Below, one piece after another: positions 15,253 through 23,531 of a stretch of DNA of 64,000 bases. The translations under genes and the position numbers were made by a program. Origin of the DNA: Scopulibacillus darangshiensis (GTDB lineage Bacteria > Bacillota > Bacilli > Bacillales > Sporolactobacillaceae); assembly GCF_004341035.1 (NCBI RefSeq), contig NZ_SLXK01000011.1, forward strand, positions 1 through 64,000, read 5' to 3'. Below the pieces are notes generated by a model, which saw only the letters and a list, made by a program, of their open reading frames with translations, ran no database searches and had not been told where the DNA came from. Within the stretch, counting starts at the first letter, position 1. Each line of letters begins with the position of its first letter.

Positions 15253-16920
15253 TTATTCTACTCCGACGGCGTCATATGCCTTTTTCACGGATTCCACCTG
15301 GGAGGAGTCAGCACCATAAAGATCTGTCGCTGCTTGGATCGCGGCTTGGCGCATCATGCTGAAGTCAGAGTTGGCAGTCATGTAGTTATTTACGGCACGA
15401 TAATAGATTTGTTCAGCTGCATCGCGTCCGACACCCTTCACTGTAACCCCATATGCTGTGCCACCATCGGAAAGGAGATAAGCTGCTTTATTGTTAATGC
15501 TTGAGTTAATGTGAACACCGCCATGGTCCAGATCACCAGTATATCGCTTGCTGTAATTATCTGGATAACCTTCAGAAGGGTTAAGCGGATTTGGTATGGA
15601 GGCCGGGTCATTCAACGAACGCAAGGCATCGCCCTCTATATCAGGTGTGTAAATATCTTCACCCATTTGCCAATCGTCACGGTCAACCATGGCTCCCATA
15701 ATATCCGACAAGGATTCATTCAAAGCACCTGGTTCACCCTCATAGACTAAGTTAGCAGATCTTTCCGTTACGGCGTGTGTCAGCTCATGAGCAATGACGT
15801 CAAGCCCGCCTGATAATGATGTAAATGTTGTACCATCACCATCACCATACATCATAAGCACGCCGTTCCATGCGGCATTATTCCAGCCATTGCCGACATG
15901 GACGCTGGAAATGAGCTGCGCGCCTTCATTATCAAAGGAATTGCGATTAAATGTATCCTTGTAATAATCATATACTTTCTCTGCATTGACATGGGCATCA
16001 ACCGCGGCTGGATCACTGAAAAATTTATGATTACTCTTTATTTCCTCACCTGTGTAACCAAACAAGCCTGACAGGATATTGAAAATAAAAGGCGGTATTT
16101 CTTTTGCATCAAAAGTGTGGATGCCTTTGCCGCGAGTACCGTCGTATAGGTAATATTGACCATCGTCCCCTTTGGCTATTTCAAACTTTTGTTTTTCGCC
16201 AAATACGCCTTTACCAAAACCTGTCATATTATCAATGGCATTGACTTTATGAATAACCTTGCCATTTGTTGCGTCGATAAAATAATGCCAGTAGCCTGGT
16301 GCAGGGTCTGAAAGAGATGCTTTGACAAGATAGGCTAGGTAATACTCTCCATCCTTTTCATAGACATATAGTTTACTTTTCACGTCACCATCATAGTGAT
16401 CTACTTTGCCAATCTCCTTTTCTATGTCTTCCTTAGCGATAGATACCGCCTTGTCACCTGAAATAGAAGCTTTCGTCGGGATATTTTTATCCTCTAAATT
16501 CGGGATCACCTGCCCAAAGAAGGATGTGACATTATTATTATCATCAAGAGCAATTTTTTGATCAGTTGCAAAAACCGGAATACCCTTATATTGTTCAACA
16601 AGTTTGATATGATACGTATCCGTTTTCTTATCTGCGTGTTCCTTGACAACTTTAAAGTGATTTTTCATATCGCCCTTTAACTTCAACTGCTTGCTTTTAT
16701 AGTTAAGATAAGCAAAGGCTATGTCTTTCTTGCTTAGCGATTTGGTTTTAGCCAGTGTTCTTGGCGCCTGCCATTTCTCTATGATATAGGACGGTGTTTT
16801 GAACTGGTCATTTAACTCAACTTTCGGTGCTGCCTTTGCATGTGATACATTCCCAACAGCCGCAAACCCTCCTAGGGCGATAGATAGAGCTAAAGAAGAC
16901 GAAATCAACTTCTTTTTCAT
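15253..16920 (-). CDS. Thermolysin-like neutral metalloprotease (M4)
   Basis: A secreted 555-residue prepro-protease. The signal peptide covers about residues 1-30 (MKKKLISSSLALSIALGG, ending AKA), the FTP/PepSY propeptide about 35-230, and the mature enzyme the rest. The zinc site is HELTH (378-382) plus E402 in NESLSD; the acid-stabilising His is H470 (GGVHINSS). The start is the ATG preceded by GGGAGG, eight codons inside the longest frame. It begins 27 bp after the TasA-like gene and seems to be the last gene of the sipW-tasA-type operon, an uncommon arrangement. Confidence 0.95.
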   Translation of the reverse strand: MKKKLISSSLALSIALGGFAAVGNVSHAKAAPKVELNDQFKTPSYIIEKWQAPRTLAKTKSLSKKDIAFAYLNYKSKQLKLKGDMKNHFKVVKEHADKKTDTYHIKLVEQYKGIPVFATDQKIALDDNNNVTSFFGQVIPNLEDKNIPTKASISGDKAVSIAKEDIEKEIGKVDHYDGDVKSKLYVYEKDGEYYLAYLVKASLSDPAPGYWHYFIDATNGKVIHKVNAIDNMTGFGKGVFGEKQKFEIAKGDDGQYYLYDGTRGKGIHTFDAKEIPPFIFNILSGLFGYTGEEIKSNHKFFSDPAAVDAHVNAEKVYDYYKDTFNRNSFDNEGAQLISSVHVGNGWNNAAWNGVLMMYGDGDGTTFTSLSGGLDVIAHELTHAVTERSANLVYEGEPGALNESLSDIMGAMVDRDDWQMGEDIYTPDIEGDALRSLNDPASIPNPLNPSEGYPDNYSKRYTGDLDHGGVHINSSINNKAAYLLSDGGTAYGVTVKGVGRDAAEQIYYRAVNNYMTANSDFSMMRQAAIQAATDLYGADSSQVESVKKAYDAVGVE

Positions 16921-16947
16921 AAAATCATTCCTCCCTATTTTCAATTA

Positions 16948-17541
16948 TTATTTTTCCTCACCATCTGTTTGCATTGCGTTAAATGTCCATTCAAGCTTGA
17001 GCTTGTCACCTTGGAAAACATTTTGATCTTCTCCATTATCTACGAACTCGAATTCGACCCATAGATCATTTTCGGCACCCGCTTTAAGCCCGCCTTTTTT
17101 CTCCCATAGTGGATCAAAAACGTCCTTTTTCACAACGTCTGGATCCATTTTTTTCAGATCGTATAAGGTCGTTTCAAAGATAGGTTCACTTTCCTTGTCC
17201 CAGTTCCATAAGAAGTTGACTTTGATGTGTTTGCCAAAGTCCACATCTGCATTGTCGCCTTTTTTGTCGACGACTGAGTAATTTGTCAAGAGGTTGATAG
17301 TTTTAATATCCAGCGACCCATCATTTTTTAATTTAAAGTCGCGTGTCATGGTATCACCTGGTTTGAGGTTACTGACATCAATGACAGTTTTTGGATTCAT
17401 AGATAAATCCAACGTCCCTGCAGCGAACGCATTATTTGTTACTTCAGAATCGCTGAAATAAGCAAACGTCCCCCCTCCGATTAAAGATAGGCCAAGTGAT
17501 GCTGTCACAATCCCTGCTCCCAATTTTTTCTTAAAACCCAC
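16948..17541 (-). CDS. TasA/CalY-like (camelysin family) secreted fibre protein
   Basis: A 197-residue protein starting MGFKKKLGAGIVTASLGLSL, with the family signature GGGTFAYFSD at about 22-31 followed by AGTLDL. TasA and CalY assemble amyloid-like biofilm fibres after cleavage by SipW. I chose the GTG start because GGAGGAG lies just before it; a longer frame has no ribosome binding site. It sits between sipW and an M4 protease gene. CalY was once described as a metalloprotease (M73), but no HExxH is present here. Confidence 0.85.
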   Translation of the reverse strand: MGFKKKLGAGIVTASLGLSLIGGGTFAYFSDSEVTNNAFAAGTLDLSMNPKTVIDVSNLKPGDTMTRDFKLKNDGSLDIKTINLLTNYSVVDKKGDNADVDFGKHIKVNFLWNWDKESEPIFETTLYDLKKMDPDVVKKDVFDPLWEKKGGLKAGAENDLWVEFEFVDNGEDQNVFQGDKLKLEWTFNAMQTDGEEK

Positions 17542-17643
17542 ATCAATCTCCTCCTTCAATTTTCTTTTTATTAAACGCTTAAGCCCCATAGGGATACTTA
17601 AGGATAATAAACAAATAGCATCATTTTAAGCAGATTGTTCTTT

Positions 17644-18183
17644 TTACTTTCCTTCAATTTCTTTGACCGCGCCAATCGTCGACGCGACGGCATATATTAC
17701 AAGAAGAACACCTGGAATAATTAATAATAGCGCTGCGCCGATCTTGGAATTAGCATAGTTTAATAGATAGCCAATATACGGAATCGTAAAGCCTGTATAT
17801 TTGCCAATCACATTTTGCGAAAGTACCGGATTCTGATCAGCTTCTTCATTGTTATCGCCTTTTGTTGTATATATGGCTTGTCCATTTGTTTTTTGGACTT
17901 TCATAATTCTGTGGGTAATGATTTTGTTATCATCAGCTCGAAATGTAATGACATCCCCTTTTTTATAGGACGCGCCAGTATCCGCGGGTTTAATTGCAAT
18001 GATTGATCCCGTTTGAAAGGTCGGTTCCATTGATCCTGAAAGCACTGATTTTAGTTGGTAACCAAGCACCGTCGGTTCACCGCCGCTCGCCTTTGCTGAA
18101 ATAGTGATAACAATGAGACAAATCATGGCGACAACCGTTATTGTTGTGATTAATCCACGGGTGATTTTTATTGCCTTTTTCAT
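17644..18183 (-). CDS. sipW: Signal peptidase I, SipW type
   Basis: A 179-residue ER/archaeal-type signal peptidase. The nucleophile is S51 in SGSMEPT and the general base H91 in THRIMKV, a Ser-His rather than Ser-Lys dyad. Transmembrane helices lie at residues 10-32 and near the C-terminus (AALLLIIPGVLLVIYAVAST). It processes TasA-type precursors, and the TasA-like gene follows by 102 bp. The ribosome binding site GGGAGGCGG is inside the end of the preceding gene, 4 bp away. Confidence 0.9.
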   Translation of the reverse strand: MKKAIKITRGLITTITVVAMICLIVITISAKASGGEPTVLGYQLKSVLSGSMEPTFQTGSIIAIKPADTGASYKKGDVITFRADDNKIITHRIMKVQKTNGQAIYTTKGDNNEEADQNPVLSQNVIGKYTGFTIPYIGYLLNYANSKIGAALLLIIPGVLLVIYAVASTIGAVKEIEGK

Positions 18184-18187
18184 TTGT

Positions 18188-18742
18188 TCATCCGCCTCCC
18201 TTAATTTTTTCTTTTAGTTCAGTCATATCCTCATCCATTCGTTTTAAAATATCCTTTTGGTCTATTTTGTCATTTAATTTTTGGACTTCATTAAGGCCTG
18301 TCCTCAAATAGTCGAAGCTATCGTCGACAGCTTTTTTATTGGATGTTGCCGCATTTGTTAACTTTAGGTACTCTTCCAGCTCATCCAAAATGGCTTGCAG
18401 TTCTTTTCTTTTTTCCTTGATGTCCTTACGTCTCGTCTGGCATTTAGTCAGCATAGCTTTAGCTTCTTTGCGGGTTAGATCAACTAAGTTGCGATTCGCC
18501 TTATTAACATGAGTGTTAGCCAAATCCGCAGATAAATCCCTTGCCCTTTCGACTAATTTGGCCACTGTATCGGGAAAAACAGCAGCAGCGCTCATTGTGG
18601 TGATTGATTTTTCCTGATCAGAAAACATGGCTTTTGTCTTACCCATAACCTGGGATGAAAAATAGAATGTTATAGAGCAAAGACAGAGTAAGATCACTCT
18701 TTTATTTATTGGTTTGGAGCTTTTTTTGGATTGCTTCGTCAT
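18188..18742 (-). CDS. Exported coiled-coil protein with TasA-like N-terminus
   Basis: A 184-residue protein with an N-terminal hydrophobic segment (VILLCLCSITFYFSSQVMG) followed by KTKAMFSDQEKSITTMSAAA, which mirrors the TxAYFSD...AG processing region of SipW substrates. The rest is strongly charged and helical, probably coiled coil (about 75-184). It takes the place of tapA in a tapA-sipW-tasA-like operon; it resembles proteins annotated DUF4047 but I am not sure. Start placed at the ATG with AGGTG 6 nt upstream. Confidence 0.7.
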   Translation of the reverse strand: MTKQSKKSSKPINKRVILLCLCSITFYFSSQVMGKTKAMFSDQEKSITTMSAAAVFPDTVAKLVERARDLSADLANTHVNKANRNLVDLTRKEAKAMLTKCQTRRKDIKEKRKELQAILDELEEYLKLTNAATSNKKAVDDSFDYLRTGLNEVQKLNDKIDQKDILKRMDEDMTELKEKIKGGG

Positions 18743-18976
18743 TTTTTCACCTGCGATTCTTTTTCTGCTTGTCGATGTCTGTAATAAAAACTTTAAACGT
18801 TTGTTAGAATATTGTAAATTGGGGGAATTATTTACTTTAAAGATAGGATAGTAAATACAAATTTGGTACAAATTTAAGGAATTGGATCCATAAATTTTTA
18901 AAATTTCATTGCAAGCGGAAGCATTGTATACTGCAAAATGACCATTTTAATCCCCCAATAAGGAAAAACGGCCTAT

Positions 18977-19016
18977 AAAAAAAGGGTCAGACCCCTAGGG
19001 GTCTGACCCTTTTTTT
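18977..19016. terminator. Perfect bidirectional terminator with GGGTCAGACCCC core
   Basis: AAAAAGGGTCAGACCCC is followed directly by its exact complement and a T7 run (18977-19016). It ends the mntH transcript. Its core palindrome recurs at 41954-41984. Confidence 0.85.
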
Positions 19017-19018
19017 GC

Positions 19019-20311
19019 TTAGGCAAATATTGTTTCATACAGTAAAAACAAATTGAGGAAAACGACGAGTGCGGCGACACACCAAGCAATAATCGTTGTG
19101 ATGCGATGATTGACAAGTCCGCCCATGATCTCCTTATTGCTCGTAAAAATAACCAGTGGAACAAGTGCGAAAGCAATGCCAAAAGATAAAATGACCTGAC
19201 TCATGACAAGAGCATAAGTGGCATTCACACCCAGGGCGATCACAGCGAGCGGCGGGATCATCGTGATAAACCTTCGCAGGTAAATAGGGATTCTTCGCCT
19301 GATAAAACCTTGCATGACGACATCTCCCGACATCGTTCCTACTGAGGAACTAGATAGTCCCGCGATCAAGAGTCCCATTCCGAAAAGCACTGCTGCAAGC
19401 GGGCCAACCAAATGAATGAAATCGTTAAAGGCAACATCCAAGTCTTCTACAACGAGTCCGTTTTTGAAAAACAGCGCCCCTGCGACAATCAACATACTCA
19501 TATTAATGGCTCCGGCAATAATCATCGCGATGACGATATCAACGAATTCGAACCTGAAGATTTGCTGCTTTTCACGTTCATTTCTTCCGATAACCCGCTT
19601 CTGTGTCAATGACGAATGCAAGTAAATGGCATGTGGCATAACAGTCGCTCCAAGAATACCTGCGGCAAGCAAGATGCTGTCGATACCTTCGAATCTTGGC
19701 AAGAAGCCTGCTAATACGGCTGCCGAGTCAGGCTTTGCAAGCACCGTTTGCAAGGCAAAGGCCAAGACGACAATGAGGACCATTGAGGCAATACCCGCTT
19801 CCAAGGCACGATATCCTCTTCTTTGCAATTCCAATATCGCAAATGACCCCACTGCGGTAATGAGCGCTGCTGGCAGCATCGGAATGTTAAATAACAGATA
19901 TAGGCCTAGAGCTGCACCGATAAACTCAGCGAGATCCGTTGCCATAATAACAAGCTCACCTTGTATCCAGAGAAAAAATGATACAGGCTTTGGAAATCTT
20001 CTTCCGGCTATTTCAGGCAGATTCATACCTGTGGCAATGCCAAGCTTTGCTGAAAGTGATTGAATCAAGACAGCCATTAAGTTAGAAAAGGCGATGACCC
20101 ATAACAGTAAATAACCGTATTTTGAACCAGCCGTTATATTGGTAGCAAAATTTCCGGGATCTATATAAGCAACAGCAGCGATAAACGCTGGCCCTAAAAA
20201 TGGAATAAATCGTTTTAAGCCTTTTATTTCACCACGCAATGCAGCGTGAGCCGATTGTGTTGTATTTCTTTTTCCTGGGGTATATTTTCGTGATAATGTT
20301 TTTTCGTTCAC
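19019..20311 (-). CDS. mntH: Nramp family Mn2+ transporter MntH
   Basis: A 430-residue Nramp protein with 11-12 transmembrane helices. Hallmarks are DPGNF in helix 1 (AAVAYIDPGNFATNITAGS, about 45-63), the helix-6 MPH motif (GATVMPHAIYLHSSL), and the transport signature GLLIAGLSSSSVGTMSGDVVMQGF. It imports Mn2+ (and Fe2+) by proton symport across the cytoplasmic membrane. An MntR-like box lies 44 bp upstream. Single gene with a strong terminator. Confidence 0.95.
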   Translation of the reverse strand: MNEKTLSRKYTPGKRNTTQSAHAALRGEIKGLKRFIPFLGPAFIAAVAYIDPGNFATNITAGSKYGYLLLWVIAFSNLMAVLIQSLSAKLGIATGMNLPEIAGRRFPKPVSFFLWIQGELVIMATDLAEFIGAALGLYLLFNIPMLPAALITAVGSFAILELQRRGYRALEAGIASMVLIVVLAFALQTVLAKPDSAAVLAGFLPRFEGIDSILLAAGILGATVMPHAIYLHSSLTQKRVIGRNEREKQQIFRFEFVDIVIAMIIAGAINMSMLIVAGALFFKNGLVVEDLDVAFNDFIHLVGPLAAVLFGMGLLIAGLSSSSVGTMSGDVVMQGFIRRRIPIYLRRFITMIPPLAVIALGVNATYALVMSQVILSFGIAFALVPLVIFTSNKEIMGGLVNHRITTIIAWCVAALVVFLNLFLLYETIFA

Positions 20312-20354
20312 TTCATGTTTCCTCCCCGCTCAAAATTAACCCGTTAACAAAAAA

Positions 20355-20371
20355 GTTTCCTAAGTGCAAAA
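20355..20371 (-). promoter_or_regulatory. MntR box upstream of mntH
   Basis: On the minus strand TTTTGCACTTAGGAAAC closely matches the MntR operator consensus TTTGCCTTAAGGAAAC. A TATAAG -10-like hexamer (20375-20380) is just upstream, so bound MntR-Mn would block initiation. Confidence 0.7.
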
Positions 20372-20497
20372 CTTATATCTGATATCAGTTTATGCAATAA
20401 ACCGAATAAAGTCAAACAATTTTAACTGTTATCTTGCCCAAATAAAGGATCGATAAATGCGCCGATATCACTTGTCATGAAGTGGAAAACAATTTTA

Positions 20498-20527
20498 TTG
20501 CCAAATCATTATGCTTTCAATTATAAT
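20498..20527 (+). promoter_or_regulatory. Promoter of the FMN riboswitch leader
   Basis: TTGCCA (20498-20503), 18-bp spacer, TATAAT (20522-20527). Confidence 0.7.
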
Positions 20528-20545
20528 GAAGATAACTAAATAAGA

Positions 20546-20677
20546 TGTTCCTTCAGGGCAGGGTGAAAGTCCCGACCGGCGGTGATGAGGCTTACCTCTA
20601 AGTCCGCGAGCCATTTTAATGGCAGGATCTAGTGAAATTCTAGAGCCGACAGTAAAGTCTGGATGGGAGAAGGATGA
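20546..20677 (+). ncRNA. FMN riboswitch (RFN element)
   Basis: All conserved blocks are present in order: CTTCAGGGCAGGGTGAAAGT, CCCGACCGGCGGTGAT, GTCCGCGAGC, GTGAAATTCTAGAGCCGAC, AGTAAAGTCTGGATGGGAGA. The aptamer is followed at 20824 by a strong hairpin-U terminator, so FMN binding should cause premature termination before the riboflavin transporter gene. The stretch 20678-20820 holds the expression platform and no gene. Confidence 0.95.
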
Positions 20678-20823
20678 TACGTAAGGTTATGCGAGGGAAG
20701 CAGGCATCACCAACATGGTATCAATAACAGACGCATGGCATCTTGACGCCATCGTTCTCTTTGATATGGAAAAATGGTGAATCAAATACCTGCAGATCCA
20801 ACTTACAATCCAATTCAAAGCAA

Positions 20824-20859
20824 AAAGCCCAAGGAATTCATTCCTTGGGCTTTATTTTT
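20824..20859 (+). terminator. Riboswitch-controlled terminator
   Basis: AAAGCCCAAGGAAT pairs with ATTCCTTGGGCTTT (20824-20853), then TATTTTT. It lies 58 bp before the ribU start codon. Confidence 0.85.
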
Positions 20860-20916
20860 GGCAAATACCTCTACGCTATCATCAGACTCAAAAAAAAAGA
20901 AAAATGAGGTGATCTG

Positions 20917-21531
20917 ATGAAAACAACGTCTTTGAAGCAAACAGTAAGTGTTGCCTTGCTGTCAGCCATTGCTTTCTTAATTATGGTATTCTCTTTTCCG
21001 ATGCCTTTGTTTCCAGTGTTTTTGACACTTGATTTCAGCGACGTGCCAGCCATTGTAGGCACCATCATGTTTGGACCCGTTGCGGGCATTGTAATAGAAG
21101 GCTTGAAAAACCTTTTGCATTACTTGCTTATCGGATCTGCGACAGGTGTGCCGGTTGGCGAATTAGCTAACTTTATCGCCGGATCTTTGTTAATTGTTAC
21201 CGGGACTTGGATCTATCGAAAAAGAAAAACAACAGGCTCATTAATCGGGGGCCTTTTGTTCGGAACAGTTATTATGACCATTGTGATGAGCATTGCCAAC
21301 TACTTTATTATTTTCCCAAGCTATGCGATGTTCCTTGGCTTCGGCATAGATCAAGCTGTTGCTGCGGCAAATGCTGCCAATCATTCGATCCATAACTTAT
21401 TGACACTGATCGTTTTTGCAGTTCTGCCTTTTAATTTACTCAAGGGCATTATCTTAACCGTGATTATCATCCCAATATATATCAGATTAAGACCTAGGCT
21501 AGGAGCAATGACGCTTCCCAAGGTTAGATGA
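20917..21531 (+). CDS. ribU: Riboflavin ECF transporter S component RibU
   Basis: A 204-residue membrane protein with about six helices (first: VALLSAIAFLIMVFSFPMPL). The FPVFLTLDFSDVPAIVG motif with conserved Asp residues and GLKNLLHYLL fit RibU, the substrate-binding S unit that works with the shared EcfAA'T module encoded elsewhere. The upstream FMN riboswitch independently supports riboflavin as substrate. Start ATG has GAGGTGATCTG before it. Confidence 0.93.
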   Translation: MKTTSLKQTVSVALLSAIAFLIMVFSFPMPLFPVFLTLDFSDVPAIVGTIMFGPVAGIVIEGLKNLLHYLLIGSATGVPVGELANFIAGSLLIVTGTWIYRKRKTTGSLIGGLLFGTVIMTIVMSIANYFIIFPSYAMFLGFGIDQAVAAANAANHSIHNLLTLIVFAVLPFNLLKGIILTVIIIPIYIRLRPRLGAMTLPKVR

Positions 21532-21543
21532 TCATAAATGAGT

Positions 21544-21573
21544 AAAAAGGCCACCGATTAGGTGACCTTTTTT
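21544..21573. terminator. Terminator between ribU and yjcZ-like gene
   Basis: AAAAGG-CACC/GGTG-CCTTTT stem with flanking A and T runs; usable in both directions. Confidence 0.75.
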
Positions 21574-21608
21574 GTTGTTTTATGCACTTTTGTTATAGAT
21601 GGCTCGAC

Positions 21609-21707
21609 TTACCAAACGTAAGCTGTTCCAACAATGATTAGTAGAATGAACAAAACAACGATTAACGCGAAGCCGCCGCCACCGTATCCGCCTGCATAAC
21701 CACTCAT
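21609..21707 (-). CDS. YjcZ family small sporulation protein, 32 aa
   Basis: A 32-residue peptide: glycine/tyrosine-rich start (MSGYAGGYGGGG) followed by one transmembrane helix (FALIVVLFILLIIVGTAYVW). This is the pattern of the YjcZ/SscA family of tiny spore proteins found only in Bacillales. Ribosome binding site AAAGGAG. Family members are assembled late in sporulation; the exact role of this copy is unknown. Confidence 0.9.
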   Translation of the reverse strand: MSGYAGGYGGGGFALIVVLFILLIIVGTAYVW

Positions 21708-21859
21708 ATCGTCAATCGCTCCTTTAAATTTATTTGGTTGGAGATTTCTTTACATCTCACATTACATCATATGTCATAATGTAAAAATGTGAGTGGACAG
21801 CTGCGGATAAACAAAGCCATTCAGGCGGATGAAAGAAAAATAAAAAAAGTTGTGAGAGC

Positions 21860-21976
21860 TTTGTCTAGCTTCAGCGCCTAGCCCCTCGAGTCACTTCGGT
21901 CCCCTTGCGGCGGCAACAGCCCCCTCAGAGGCCCTCCAGTGCTTTTCGGGGCTGACCAAGGCGCTTGCGCTTTTCT
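21860..21976. repeat. Dispersed intergenic repeat of the Bacillaceae type
   Basis: The element runs from TGTCTAGCTTCAGCGCCTAG through CCCCTCGAGTCACTTCGGTC to AAGGCGCTTGCGCTTTTC. I recognise this GC-rich block (CTAGCxxCAGCGCCTAG ... CTTGCGCTTTT) as a repeat common between genes in many Bacillaceae genomes. It contains partly pairing arms (GGCGCTTGCGC with GCGCCTAG) and no open frame. It separates yjcZ-like and ykqA-like genes. Function unknown. Confidence 0.7.
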
Positions 21977-21979
21977 TTC

Positions 21980-22840
21980 TTAATCAAACAACATATTAAA
22001 TTGGTTTTTCAGCTTTTCTTTAAGCTGTGCTAAATAGGCTTCACTTAGTGTTCCGGTTCCGCCGCGCAATATTTCATTTGCGTAAATATCTGTCGGCTTA
22101 AGCTCTTCGGCTTTGTCACATACAATAAAGGTTAAAACATTGTCAGACAATTCGCCGTTAATGTGACACGATATAATAGCAGGACGGTAATGGCCGGCCT
22201 CGACACCCTCACGGATTAATAAATAGGCAAGCCCTTCCTTATTAATATGATATACCTTTCCTTCAACAGCGCCGCCATGCTCGACGATATCTGCGGCCCC
22301 GCCTTTCGCACCTTTCATCGCGAATTTCAGTGTATACCCGTCTAACACACCGCGGCCTATTAAGTTTTGAAAGCAATGGACGATTTTTGCCTTTTTGAAC
22401 CTGTCATCATCCATACAGGAACCATAAGCAAAATATAAGTAGTCCTCTTTTTCATTAAAAAGCCTGTGTACTTTCCAATCATTATATAAAATAGGGCCGC
22501 CGAGTACTTCATGCTGCTTATCTACTAAAAGATAAACAAAAGCCTGAAGTGTCTCCGAATCTGTATGAATGGCAGTGGCTTTACGATCATATAAATCCGT
22601 TTCCGGGTCGCCCTTATGGTTCTCAAGTTCATCGAGCTGTGCCAATATCTCATCCGTAACAGTATACACTTCACCGTATACCAAATCTTCCCCTAAAATC
22701 ATCGCTGGGTAATAAGAATCCGTTGCAAACAGTTGACCGTTGGTCCAAGCCTGTTCGGCGATACATGGCGAATCAGCCAGTAAGTGATGATTTCTTTCAC
22801 CTTTTCTTAATGTTCCGTACACAAATACGTTATGAGCCAT
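21980..22840 (-). CDS. ykqA: YkqA-like double-domain gamma-glutamylcyclotransferase
   Basis: A 286-residue protein made of two gamma-glutamylcyclotransferase-fold units. The first starts VFVYGTLRKGERNHHLL (residues 5-21) and the second LYFAYGSCMDDDRFKK near residue 137; YGTL and YGS are the substrate-loop motifs. The length and the two-domain design match B. subtilis YkqA. Family enzymes release 5-oxoproline from gamma-glutamyl amines or peptides; the substrate here is unknown. Neighbouring ykhA-like gene starts 21 bp upstream, so they may be co-transcribed. Confidence 0.85.
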   Translation of the reverse strand: MAHNVFVYGTLRKGERNHHLLADSPCIAEQAWTNGQLFATDSYYPAMILGEDLVYGEVYTVTDEILAQLDELENHKGDPETDLYDRKATAIHTDSETLQAFVYLLVDKQHEVLGGPILYNDWKVHRLFNEKEDYLYFAYGSCMDDDRFKKAKIVHCFQNLIGRGVLDGYTLKFAMKGAKGGAADIVEHGGAVEGKVYHINKEGLAYLLIREGVEAGHYRPAIISCHINGELSDNVLTFIVCDKAEELKPTDIYANEILRGGTGTLSEAYLAQLKEKLKNQFNMLFD

Positions 22841-22860
22841 CAGATCACCCCATTCTTATC

Positions 22861-23373
22861 TTATTCCCAAGGCTTTTTCGTCGTAAAAATCTTGGCAAAG
22901 CGCTTGCTGTCATCCCTTCTTAACCGGCGGATTTCATTTCTGCTCGGCGCGCTTTCATGAAGCATAATTTCTTCATCACTTTGAGGGATGACTTTGGCTA
23001 CATCAGTGGGCTTGCCATCTTTGCCTAATGCAACAAAAGTGAGGAATGATGTTGCGCAAAGCTTGCGTTCTCCGGTCACCATGTTTTCAGCTATGACTTT
23101 TACGAAAACCTCCATTGACGTCCGATGTGTCCATGTGACAAAGGATTCAAGACAGACCGAGTAGCCCTCTTTTATCGGATTCAGAAAATCGACTGAATCC
23201 GTTGAAGCTGTCACAACAAGATTTCTCGCATGACGAATCGCAGAAATCGCTGCTATATCATCTATGTAAGACATTAATTTCCCGCCAAACATCGTGCCAT
23301 GATTATTCGTATCTAATGGTAAAACATGTGATGATTTTACCGCTCTTGATTCATTCACATACTTTGGTTCCAT
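22861..23373 (-). CDS. ykhA: Acyl-CoA thioesterase, YkhA-like hotdog protein
   Basis: A 170-residue hotdog-fold thioesterase. The motif DTNNHGTMFGGKLMSYIDDIA (about 21-41) holds the catalytic Asn/Asp region of the YciA/YkhA/BACH group, and ATSFLTFVALGKDGKP follows near 107. It hydrolyses acyl-CoA to free acid and CoA in the cytoplasm. The C-terminus is basic (RRLRRDDSKRFAK). Confidence 0.9.
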   Translation of the reverse strand: MEPKYVNESRAVKSSHVLPLDTNNHGTMFGGKLMSYIDDIAAISAIRHARNLVVTASTDSVDFLNPIKEGYSVCLESFVTWTHRTSMEVFVKVIAENMVTGERKLCATSFLTFVALGKDGKPTDVAKVIPQSDEEIMLHESAPSRNEIRRLRRDDSKRFAKIFTTKKPWE

Positions 23374-23531
23374 AATGCAGCACCCCTTAAACCCTATAAT
23401 GTCTAAGTATACGCAATTATTAAAGCTAAAATCAATTGTCCCGGAGATGGCGAAAAACTCTTATTTAACAGTTATTTTGGATATTGCTAACAGACATCAG
23501 ATATCATGAACAATTGGCTGATGTTTGCTTT

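Noticed and set aside
16948-17541. TasA-like protein as an M73 metallopeptidase
   Set aside because: No HExxH or other zinc motif is present; fibre-protein features explain it better.
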